Origin: Alphaproteobacteria bacterium
GTDB lineage: Bacteria > Pseudomonadota > Alphaproteobacteria > DSM-16000 > Inquilinaceae
Length of the DNA: 38,133 nt
NCBI GenBank assembly: GCA_028277405.1
Contig: JANQGH010000001.1
Coordinates: forward strand, 1 to 38,133
Reading direction: 5' to 3'
A model generated the notes under the pieces. That model did no database searches. It had not been told where the DNA came from and was given only the letters and a program-made list of their open reading frames with translations. Made by a program: the position numbers and the translations under genes. Below are positions 31,784 through 38,133 of this stretch, piece by piece. Position 1 is the first letter of the stretch. Every line of letters begins with the position of its first letter.

Positions 31784-32701
31784 TTGGCAGAAACCGACTT
31801 CGAGATCATCGATCCTCAGTTCCGTCACTGCGTGCGGACCAGTGCGCGTCTGGAACAGCTCTGGTCCGCTGGCCGCTGGACGGAGGGGCCGGCCTATTTT
31901 CCCGCGCTTCGCTCGCTGATCTGGAGCGACATTCCCAACGATCGGATCATGCGCTGGGACGAGACGACCGGCGCCGTCGGCATGCTCAGCGGCGGTCGCG
32001 GGCGTTACGTGAATGGCAACACCGTCGACCGCCAGGGCCGGCTGGTCAGCTGCGAACATGGCGGCAGGCGGGTGGTCCGCGTGGAGCACGACGGCACGCT
32101 GACGGTGCTGGCCGACCGGTACCAGGGCAAGCGGCTGAACAGCCCGAACGACGTGGTGGTCGCGTCCGACGGCGCGATCTGGTTCACCGACCCCACCTAT
32201 GGCATCGACACCGACTATGAGGGCTTCAAGTCGGAGCGGGAGATCGATGGCTGCTACGTCTACCGCGTCGATCCGGATACGGGCGCGATGCGCATTGTCG
32301 CCGACGATTTCGTACGACCCAACGGTCTGGCGTTTTCGCCGGACGAAAGCCGGCTCTACATCGTTGATTCCGGCGCGTCGCACCAGCCGGACGGCCCCCG
32401 CCACGTTCGCGTGTTCGATGTCGGTGGGGGCGGGACGCTGTCCGGAGGCGGCCTGTTCGCCGAGTGTACAAATGGCGCGTTCGACGGGTTGCGACTGGAC
32501 GATGCCGGCCGTCTTTGGCTCAGCGCCGGCGACGGCGTTCACTGTTACACGTCGGAGGGAGAACTGATCGGGAAGGTTTTGGTGCCGGAGCGCGTTGCCA
32601 ACCTGTGTTTCGGCGGGGCAAAGCGCAATCACCTGTTTATGACGGCGACGACCTCGGTCTACGCCATGCTGCTGCCGGTGAACGGGGTGAAAACCTTCTA
32701 G
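31784..32701 (+). CDS. SMP-30/gluconolactonase-family protein
   Basis: A 305-residue six-bladed beta-propeller of the SMP-30/gluconolactonase (LRE) family. Metal-site segments are WTEGPAYFP (Glu near the N-terminus), YVNGNTVDRQG, LNSPNDVVVASDGAIWFTDPTYG (Asn of SPND), and SRLYIVDSG (Asp late). Members hydrolyse aldonolactones and other esters with one divalent metal. Substrate is not shown by the sequence: it could serve sulfosugar or aldose oxidation, or the adjacent block. I use the TTG at 31784, which has GGAAGG 5 nt upstream; a TTG 24 nt earlier has none. Its stop overlaps, tail to tail, that of the next gene. Confidence 0.87.
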   Translation: MAETDFEIIDPQFRHCVRTSARLEQLWSAGRWTEGPAYFPALRSLIWSDIPNDRIMRWDETTGAVGMLSGGRGRYVNGNTVDRQGRLVSCEHGGRRVVRVEHDGTLTVLADRYQGKRLNSPNDVVVASDGAIWFTDPTYGIDTDYEGFKSEREIDGCYVYRVDPDTGAMRIVADDFVRPNGLAFSPDESRLYIVDSGASHQPDGPRHVRVFDVGGGGTLSGGGLFAECTNGAFDGLRLDDAGRLWLSAGDGVHCYTSEGELIGKVLVPERVANLCFGGAKRNHLFMTATTSVYAMLLPVNGVKTF

Positions 32702-32931
32702 CGCGGCGCGCAGCAGGCGGGATCCTTGCCTGTCGCGCGCGCTTCCTGGATCGGCGGACAGGGCGTCGACCCGAAAGAGCAAAAGACACAGCAATCGCCG
32801 GACAGCGGCTTCAAAACCGCGCCGCACCCCTTGCAGTCATAGAAATACTGACAGGCATCCGTCGGCATGGTCTCGGTCTCGGCATGACCGCATTTTGGGC
32901 AAACGATGCGCGACGAAACGTCGATCTTCAT
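32698..32931 (-). CDS. GDCCVxC-domain mini-protein, Cys-rich
   Basis: A 77-residue Cys-rich protein. It has a zinc-ribbon-like CPKCGH pair (residues 11-16), then CKGCGAVLKP, the family signature GDCCVFCSFG (45-54), and a final CPP and CC. The GDCCVxC family is small and often predicted as metal- or redox-linked; some members carry selenocysteine, but here all positions are Cys. It is oriented opposite to its neighbours. The ATG at 32931 has only a weak AGGG upstream. The mechanism is unknown. Confidence 0.8.
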   Translation of the reverse strand: MKIDVSSRIVCPKCGHAETETMPTDACQYFYDCKGCGAVLKPLSGDCCVFCSFGSTPCPPIQEARATGKDPACCAPR

Positions 32932-33040
32932 GGCCCTGTTCCATGGAAAGGGGCGGTGATCACCCCGTACCCTACCATGTCGGCTGGTCACGCGCCGGTC
33001 GGATCGGGCATGATGGTGGACCACTTCGTTAGAGGCCCGT

Positions 33041-33817
33041 TTGCCCAGCCCACCCATCACCGATGACACCGCCGCCCATCCGGCCAAGGACCAGAACGGT
33101 GTGGCGTCGCTGGCACGCGGGCTGCGCGTGCTTGCGGCCCTGAACGATCTCGAGGCGGCGACGATCAGCCGGCTGGTCGCGGAAACCGGCCTCGCCAAGA
33201 GCACGCTGATCCGCCTCTTGCAAACGCTGATCGCGGCCGGCTACGCCAAGCGCGACCCGGATGCGGGCACCTATGAAGTGACGCCCAAGGTCGCTTCGCT
33301 CGCCCGCGCGCTGATCGGCAAGAACCAGGTCGACGACCAGATTCAAGCGGTCCTGGACGGTCTGGCCGAAGAGATCAAGTGGCCCACCGAGTTTCTGGTG
33401 CCCGACGGCGCGTCGATGGTGATCCGGCTGAACAACCGCGTGCGGGCGCCTATTCAGCTTAGGCACTTCGACAGGCGTCGCTTCCCGATGGGCGAGAGTG
33501 CGGCGGGCTTAGCCTATCTCGCCGCGCTGCCTGCGCCGGAGCAAAAGGCCAAGGTCGAGGAACTGGCCGGCACGGTGTCCGCGCGGGCGGCGCTCTCCGC
33601 GCGCATCGCGGAGACGTCAGCGCGCGGCTATGCCGGCCGACAGGTGCATGATCTTGCGCCCAACCTCTCGGTCGTGTCGGTGTCGGTATCCGGCCCTGTA
33701 GGCGCGATGTCGATGGTCTATTTCGATGATGTCGTGACGGACGAGACCAATCTGCGCCGCCATCTTCCGGCCCTGCACCGCGCCGCCGAGCAAATCGCCG
33801 CGATCTACACTAAGTGA
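33041..33817 (+). CDS. IclR-family transcriptional regulator
   Basis: A 258-residue regulator. Residues 20-85 form the IclR winged helix: GVASLARGLRVLAALND, the recognition helix LAKSTLIRLLQTLIAAGYAKRD, and the wing GTYEVTPKVASLA. Residues 100-255 are the effector domain, with MGESAAGLAYLAAL and ARGYAGRQVHDLAPNLSVVSVSVSGPVGAMSMVYF. IclR proteins usually respond to aromatic acids or sugar acids. TTG 33041 is the start, with AGAGG 5 nt upstream. It is convergent with the reductive dehalogenase fusion gene (28 nt between stops) and may control it. Confidence 0.93.
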   Translation: MPSPPITDDTAAHPAKDQNGVASLARGLRVLAALNDLEAATISRLVAETGLAKSTLIRLLQTLIAAGYAKRDPDAGTYEVTPKVASLARALIGKNQVDDQIQAVLDGLAEEIKWPTEFLVPDGASMVIRLNNRVRAPIQLRHFDRRRFPMGESAAGLAYLAALPAPEQKAKVEELAGTVSARAALSARIAETSARGYAGRQVHDLAPNLSVVSVSVSGPVGAMSMVYFDDVVTDETNLRRHLPALHRAAEQIAAIYTK

Positions 33818-33845
33818 GGTCCGGCGGCGGTTCTGACGTCGTCCT

Positions 33846-36800
33846 TCAAAGGTCCAGAACAATCCGTGCGTTGGCTTCCTTGGCGCGGCCGCAACACAGG
33901 ATCATCCTCTCGCGACGCTGCTCTTTGCTGAGCACGTAGTCGCGATGCTCGACGTCGCCTTTGAGGTACGGTGTGGCGCACACACCGCACAAGCCGTCGC
34001 TGCATTTCACGTTGACCTCGATGCCGGCGCGCGCCAAAGCCTCTGTCGCCTTCTCCTCCGCGCCCACGACGATGATCTCGGACGAACTGGCGATCTCTAA
34101 CTCGAACGGGTGGTTCTCATACTGAACGCCGTCGGGAACCGAGAAGTATTCCCGGTGCAGCGCCGCCTCCGGCCAGCCGAACGCCTGCGCCGCTTCGAAG
34201 ACGGCATCCATGAAGCCCGACGGGCCGCAGGTATAGAGGTGATCGCCGGCGCGGTAGTCGTTCAACACGTCGGCGACATCCAACCGGTTTTCATCGCTGA
34301 AGTGCAGATGGACGCGGTCGGCCCAGGGCGCTTGTTCCAGCGCCTCGACAAAGGCGGCCTGCCGCCGGGTTCGCGCCTTGTAGAACAGGTGGAAGTCGGC
34401 GCCATCACGGTGAAGCTGATGCCCCATCGCAACGAGGGGTGTGATGCCGATGCCGCCAGCCAGCAGCAGATGGCGCTTCGCCTCCGCGATGACGGGGAAG
34501 TGGTTGCGGGGGCGGGAGATGATAACCGGCTTGCCCGCCGACAGCATTTGATGGATCTTTTTCGACCCGCCGCGGCCATCCTCCTCGCGCAACACGCCGA
34601 CCAGATACCTCGACCGGTCGGCCGGGTCGCCGGCCAGTGAATACTGGCGAATAAAGCGCGGCGTGATCGTCACGTCGATATGGGCGCCGGCGTCAAAGGC
34701 CGGCAGGTCGGAACCGTCCTGGGTGGCGAACTCGAACAGGTCGATCGCGCCGTCGGCCGATCCATGTCGCCGACCGGCGACCTTGGCGACAATCACTGGC
34801 GGCTCGTCGCCGATTTGCGGCAGGTCGGGCACCAGATCGTCCGTCTCGCCCTTGTCCAGCCGCGCCTTGTACGCGTCAGGCGAGATCAGGCCCCGATAGG
34901 CCTCGACGCCCGCTTCCCGGTCGACGGGGTGCGGCATGGGAAAGGGCGGCGGCGACAGGTCGGCGGGATAGCAGGCCAGCGTCTGGTCTTCGTACTTCAG
35001 GTCGATATGCCGGTTCAGATCGCGGCGATTGACCTCCTTGGCCGGGGCGATACTGCCGCTGCCGTCGTTGGCGACGTCCCACCACCATTTCTTCGCCGGG
35101 TTGATCCGGCCCCGCCCGATCCAGTCATCTAGCCTTGCGATCCATTTCGCGGCCTTCGGCATGTGCATCGCGGCCCAGCGGAACGGCGCCTCCTTGACCA
35201 GGCCTTCCAGGTTCCAGGGGCACATCTTCATGCATCGGCCGCACATGGATCCGCCGAGATTGGTCAGGCGGTATCGCGTGCACTTCTCGACATCCGCCTT
35301 CCAGATCTCATAGCCGTTGAACATGACTTTCGGCCCGGACGAGATCGCGCCGGACGGGCACTCGCGCGCGCACTTGTTGCAGGACTGGCAGAAGTTCTGC
35401 AGGCCGAAATCGATCGGTTTGTCCGGCTCCATCGGGAAGTCGGTGGTCAGAATGCCGGTTTTCAGGCGCGGCCCTAGGAACGGGTTCAAAATCGTCTCAC
35501 CGATCCGGCTGACCTCGCCCAGACCGGCCAGCAGCACCAGCGGCATCTGGATAACGTCGCTGTCGGCGGCGGAATGGGCCGTCGCATCGTAGCCGAGCCG
35601 GCGCAGATGCAGGCCGACGACGCCACAGATCAGGCCGGCACGGGCGTAGGTGCGCATGGATTGTGCGCTTGAGATCCAGTCGTCGCCGCTGGCGCCGTCC
35701 ATGGTCTCGTAGCCCTGGTCGATCATGACCGAAACCGCGTTCGGGTGCGCCACCGGCATTTCGGAGCCGTCCTGGCGGTGCGAATACCAGACCCAGTCCG
35801 GTGCGCGCGACACGCCGGCGATGTCGGTGCCGAGAAAATGCATCGTCGCCTTGACGATATCGGCGTTCCGCTTCGGATCGGCGTGGTCGGCCGTGCGACG
35901 GTCTGGGGCCGGATCGCCGCGTTGCAGCAGCGAGTAGACGTTCAGCGCCGTGCGCAGGGCGGCCGCCATCGGTGCCTTGGCGACCGAGTAGCCGTCGGCC
36001 GACGCCTCCATCGGCCCTTCACCCAAATCACCGAAGGCCGCACGCAGGAAGAACTCGCTGCTTTTCGGCACGCGGGGAATGCGGTCCTCGTCGATGAGGT
36101 TGGTGGTCTTTTCGACGCGCTTCAGCTTTTCGGTCGGAAAACGACTGTCCTTGTAGGTTCGCTTCTTGAATTCGATCCGGTTCCACGGGTTTTTCGGGCT
36201 GGCCGATCCCGCCCACCAGCCGACACCCTTGGCCCGGACACGGTCGCGGATCGTCTGTGACCGCAACGGCGCGTCGGGCGCCAGCGCCATGCTGGTGGTT
36301 ACCGCCGCCAAACCGAACCGCGCCCCGAGAAACGGGTTCGCGATCGCCCCATCACTTCCTGGCTTGGCCAGACCGGCCGAAACGGCGAGCCGGTTCAGGT
36401 TCACGTCGCTTGTGGTCGCCGAGTGGCTGCGCGCGGAGAAACCCAGCAGGCGCAGATAGTTGGCGAGTACGGTCGCGGTTTCAGCGGTGCGGACCGCCGC
36501 CCGCCATTCCTGCAATCCGCCGATCCATTCCGCCCCGGGCTCGTCCGGCAGCGGGTCTCTCGGGTAGTCGATCGCGAATACCAGGGCAAACCGGTGATCG
36601 TCGATGGGCCGCCTGGACAGCTCCGCCGAGCGCTTCATCTGGCGCAAGACCGCGATGGGATTGAAGCGCAGGCGCAGCTTCTCGGTCGAGGTCTCGTACG
36701 ACGTCGTACGCAACGACGGGTGTTCCTGAGGCGCGTCAAGACGATGCAGGTCCGTCAAGGCGCAAATGCCGACCAGCGAGCTGTCGAGAAAGTAGCCGGC

Positions 36801-37061
36801 GGCCTTCAGATGCCGGGCTCGCTCGTTCGGATCGTCGGGGATCTGTGCCTCTTTCGCGTTCACGTCGCCTTCGCGGACCGCGTCCAGGGCGCATAGAAAG
36901 TCGCTCAGCGACTGTCCCAGATGGCGATCGTCAAAGCGCGGGACCAACGTGCCGTCGCCGGCAACATGTTCCAGATCAACCGGGCCAGGCGACCGGCCGA
37001 GCCGCTCCATGGGATAGGGCCCCAAATGCACCGGGCGGCTGGCGTGGGAAAAAAGCCGCAT
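33846..37061 (-). CDS. Reductive dehalogenase fused to an FMN/NAD/[2Fe-2S] reductase (self-sufficient, cytoplasmic)
   Basis: A 1071-residue fusion. Part 1 (about 1-640) is a cobalamin-dependent reductive dehalogenase. Two [4Fe-4S] motifs are intact: CxxCxxCxxxCP (Cys558, 561, 564, 568) and Cys594 with CxxCxxxCP (607, 610, 614). Before them is an internal repeat (202-251 and 484-537, each ending in a NPFLG element) forming the corrinoid-binding pseudo-dimer. Part 2 (about 760-1071) is a phthalate-dioxygenase-reductase module: FMN motif RQYSL (805-809), NAD motif AGGIGITP (868-875), TCGPSG, and the [2Fe-2S] Cys1020, 1025, 1028, 1056. There is no Tat signal or membrane anchor, so it is catabolic, like BhbA, not respiratory. 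The start is ATG 37061; a TTG 27 nt upstream is possible. Confidence 0.9.
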   Translation of the reverse strand: MRLFSHASRPVHLGPYPMERLGRSPGPVDLEHVAGDGTLVPRFDDRHLGQSLSDFLCALDAVREGDVNAKEAQIPDDPNERARHLKAAGYFLDSSLVGICALTDLHRLDAPQEHPSLRTTSYETSTEKLRLRFNPIAVLRQMKRSAELSRRPIDDHRFALVFAIDYPRDPLPDEPGAEWIGGLQEWRAAVRTAETATVLANYLRLLGFSARSHSATTSDVNLNRLAVSAGLAKPGSDGAIANPFLGARFGLAAVTTSMALAPDAPLRSQTIRDRVRAKGVGWWAGSASPKNPWNRIEFKKRTYKDSRFPTEKLKRVEKTTNLIDEDRIPRVPKSSEFFLRAAFGDLGEGPMEASADGYSVAKAPMAAALRTALNVYSLLQRGDPAPDRRTADHADPKRNADIVKATMHFLGTDIAGVSRAPDWVWYSHRQDGSEMPVAHPNAVSVMIDQGYETMDGASGDDWISSAQSMRTYARAGLICGVVGLHLRRLGYDATAHSAADSDVIQMPLVLLAGLGEVSRIGETILNPFLGPRLKTGILTTDFPMEPDKPIDFGLQNFCQSCNKCARECPSGAISSGPKVMFNGYEIWKADVEKCTRYRLTNLGGSMCGRCMKMCPWNLEGLVKEAPFRWAAMHMPKAAKWIARLDDWIGRGRINPAKKWWWDVANDGSGSIAPAKEVNRRDLNRHIDLKYEDQTLACYPADLSPPPFPMPHPVDREAGVEAYRGLISPDAYKARLDKGETDDLVPDLPQIGDEPPVIVAKVAGRRHGSADGAIDLFEFATQDGSDLPAFDAGAHIDVTITPRFIRQYSLAGDPADRSRYLVGVLREEDGRGGSKKIHQMLSAGKPVIISRPRNHFPVIAEAKRHLLLAGGIGITPLVAMGHQLHRDGADFHLFYKARTRRQAAFVEALEQAPWADRVHLHFSDENRLDVADVLNDYRAGDHLYTCGPSGFMDAVFEAAQAFGWPEAALHREYFSVPDGVQYENHPFELEIASSSEIIVVGAEEKATEALARAGIEVNVKCSDGLCGVCATPYLKGDVEHRDYVLSKEQRRERMILCCGRAKEANARIVLDL

Positions 37062-37104
37062 GTCCTCCCCGTCTTGGCGGGCCGGCAAGGCCTGCGAGTG
37101 CCGA

Positions 37105-37132
37105 ATGGTCCGTTATATGGACCATGGTCCAT
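37105..37132 (-). promoter_or_regulatory. Palindromic operator candidate upstream of the reductive dehalogenase gene
   Basis: ATGGACCATGGTCCAT (37117-37132) is a perfect 16-bp palindrome. A third half-site, ATGGTCC (37105-37111), is an inverted copy of GGACCAT (37119-37125) across 7 nt. On the minus strand, a TATAAC -10-like box lies between the palindrome and the gene. The dense set of half-sites resembles operators of IclR or GntR regulators; the convergent IclR protein is the nearest candidate. Confidence 0.6.
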
Positions 37133-37210
37133 TTTCACATGAAAGTCAATTGGAGAGAGCGATCGCCGACCGTTTGGTCGCCGGGCATCTGCAACGATAC
37201 TTCGCGGGAT

Positions 37211-38133
37211 CTAGGTGGCGGGTTTTGGCTCGAGGGTCTGTTCGGCCGCCTCAGACGCGGCCGATCCGATCGCCTGCATGTCGACGTCGCTCAACTCGTC
37301 CGCATTCGCGCCGTCGATCTTCACGCGAACCTCCTTGCGGGCGAACTGGATGCCGTTGTCGTCGAAGGCCTTTTGCACGCGGCCATAGATCTCTTTGCGC
37401 AGCACGAACTGCTTGCCGGGTTTGGCCATGAACTTGCCGCGCACGACGATGCCGACATCGTCGACTTCCAGGACACCTTGCGATTTGAAGGGCTGGATGA
37501 AGTCTTCGGCGTATTCGGGCACTTCCATCATTTCGCGGCCGATCTGCTTGAAGATCTTCTTTACCTTGTTCAGGTCGGTGTCGAACGGCACGGTGAAGCG
37601 CAGCTTCATGATCACCCAGTCGCGCGAGAAGTTCGCGACCTTCGGGATCTCGCCATAGGGAATGGTGTGTACCGTTCCGCGGTGGTGGCGCAGGCGCAGG
37701 GATCGAAGCGAAATCTTCTCCACCGTGCCCAGCGTGCCGCCGACATCGATGTACTCGCCGACCCGAAAGGCGTCGTCGATCAGGAAGAACATGCCGGAGA
37801 CGACGTCGGTTACCAGCTTCTGCGCGCCAAACCCGATGGCCAACCCGACAATGCCGGCGCCGGCCAGCAAGGGCGTGATGTCAATGCCGATGTCGCCGAG
37901 CGCGATCAGCAACGTGATGGTGATGATCGCCGCCTGCGCACCCCACCGGACCAGCGGCAGCACGCTGGACATCCGCGAGCCGCCTGTGCCACCGCCTTCG
38001 CCGCCGCCCGGTTCCTCGGCATTGAGATCAAAGCCGGCGGCGGTCTGCTCGGCGGCCAGGCGCCGGTTGATCCAAAGGCTCACGATCTCCCAGACCAGAT
38101 AGCCGATCGCGACCACGCTCAAGACCTGAATGA
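37211..38133 (-). CDS. MscS-family mechanosensitive channel (N-terminus cut by window edge)
   Basis: The C-terminal 307 or so residues of an MscS-type channel. The pore helix region is complete: ITPLLAGAGIVGLAIGFGAQKLVTDVVSGMFFLIDDAFRVGEYI, then the beta domain LGTVEKISLRSLRLRHHRGTVHTIPYGEI and a C-terminal tail (about 40 residues after VRVKIDG) rich in acidic and Ala residues. The reading frame continues to the window edge with further hydrophobic residues, so more membrane helices lie outside. It opens on membrane tension to release solutes. A Gly-rich linker (GGGEGGGTGG) separates the N-terminal part from the pore. Confidence 0.93.
   Translation of the reverse strand, partial: IQVLSVVAIGYLVWEIVSLWINRRLAAEQTAAGFDLNAEEPGGGEGGGTGGSRMSSVLPLVRWGAQAAIITITLLIALGDIGIDITPLLAGAGIVGLAIGFGAQKLVTDVVSGMFFLIDDAFRVGEYIDVGGTLGTVEKISLRSLRLRHHRGTVHTIPYGEIPKVANFSRDWVIMKLRFTVPFDTDLNKVKKIFKQIGREMMEVPEYAEDFIQPFKSQGVLEVDDVGIVVRGKFMAKPGKQFVLRKEIYGRVQKAFDDNGIQFARKEVRVKIDGANADELSDVDMQAIGSAASEAAEQTLEPKPAT

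Noticed and set aside
33846..37061. Epoxyqueuosine reductase (QueG) as identity for the iron-sulfur part
   Set aside because: QueG is about 350-400 residues without a fused reductase; the duplicated cobalamin domain plus the PDR-type module fits catabolic dehalogenases.
37062..37210. Cobalamin riboswitch upstream of the reductive dehalogenase
   Set aside because: I looked for one because the enzyme needs cobalamin, but saw no B12-box-like sequence, and the spacer of about 150 nt is too short for a full aptamer plus the palindrome.

Overview
This GC-rich window looks like the chromosome of an alphaproteobacterium, probably a Rhodospirillales-type or related marine lineage. The clues are an NDUFS4-type complex I accessory subunit (a trait of alphaproteobacteria and mitochondria), an AapP-type ATPase beside metC, and many short minus-strand operons with ATGA or TAATG junctions. 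The lineage is inferred. No insertion sequence, prophage, CRISPR array or rRNA gene was seen.

Layout. 1-5.8 kb: the 5' end of thiB with its TPP riboswitch, a small membrane protein, a histone-deacetylase-family amidohydrolase, a DUF192 protein, tRNA-Pro(TGG), the NDUFS4-like subunit, tRNA-Arg(TCT), a secreted barrel-type protein and a serine beta-lactamase-family hydrolase. 6-9.4 kb: a MarR-GNAT fusion with a DMT exporter, a thioredoxin-like protein and a methyltransferase. 8.7-13.5 kb (minus strand): the tight run metC-hisI-modA-modB-modC-methyltransferase. 13.7-18.7 kb: an AapP-type ATPase without its permeases, a HigA antitoxin with a possible HigB relic, an NTF2-like protein, a tandem GNAT protein, a sulfurtransferase, an AlaX editing protein and a Nudix ADP-ribose hydrolase.

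18.7-31.7 kb is the most interesting block. A strong promoter precedes a peptide-family ABC importer (binding protein, two permeases, and both ATPases fused in one chain), then an XRE regulator and a terminator. Next comes a tightly coupled operon: a D-2-hydroxyacid dehydrogenase resembling (S)-sulfolactate dehydrogenase SlcC, a PfkB kinase, a class I aldolase of the LacD/YihT family, an L-fucose-isomerase-like protein and an unusual GH31 protein. The kinase keeps the three residues (Lys, Asn, Arg) that bind the sulfonate in E. coli sulfofructose kinase YihV, all at one constant offset of three positions. I therefore propose a variant sulfoglycolysis (sulfo-EMP) pathway for sulfoquinovose or a related sulfosugar. 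Its isomerase would be of a non-YihS family, and its GH31 protein has lost about 50 residues of the substrate-binding region.

31.8-37.1 kb holds an SMP-30-type lactonase, a GDCCVxC mini-protein, an IclR regulator and, convergent to it, a 1071-residue cytoplasmic reductive dehalogenase fused to its own FMN/NAD/[2Fe-2S] reductase. A perfect 16-bp palindrome lies upstream of the dehalogenase. The right edge cuts an MscS-family channel.
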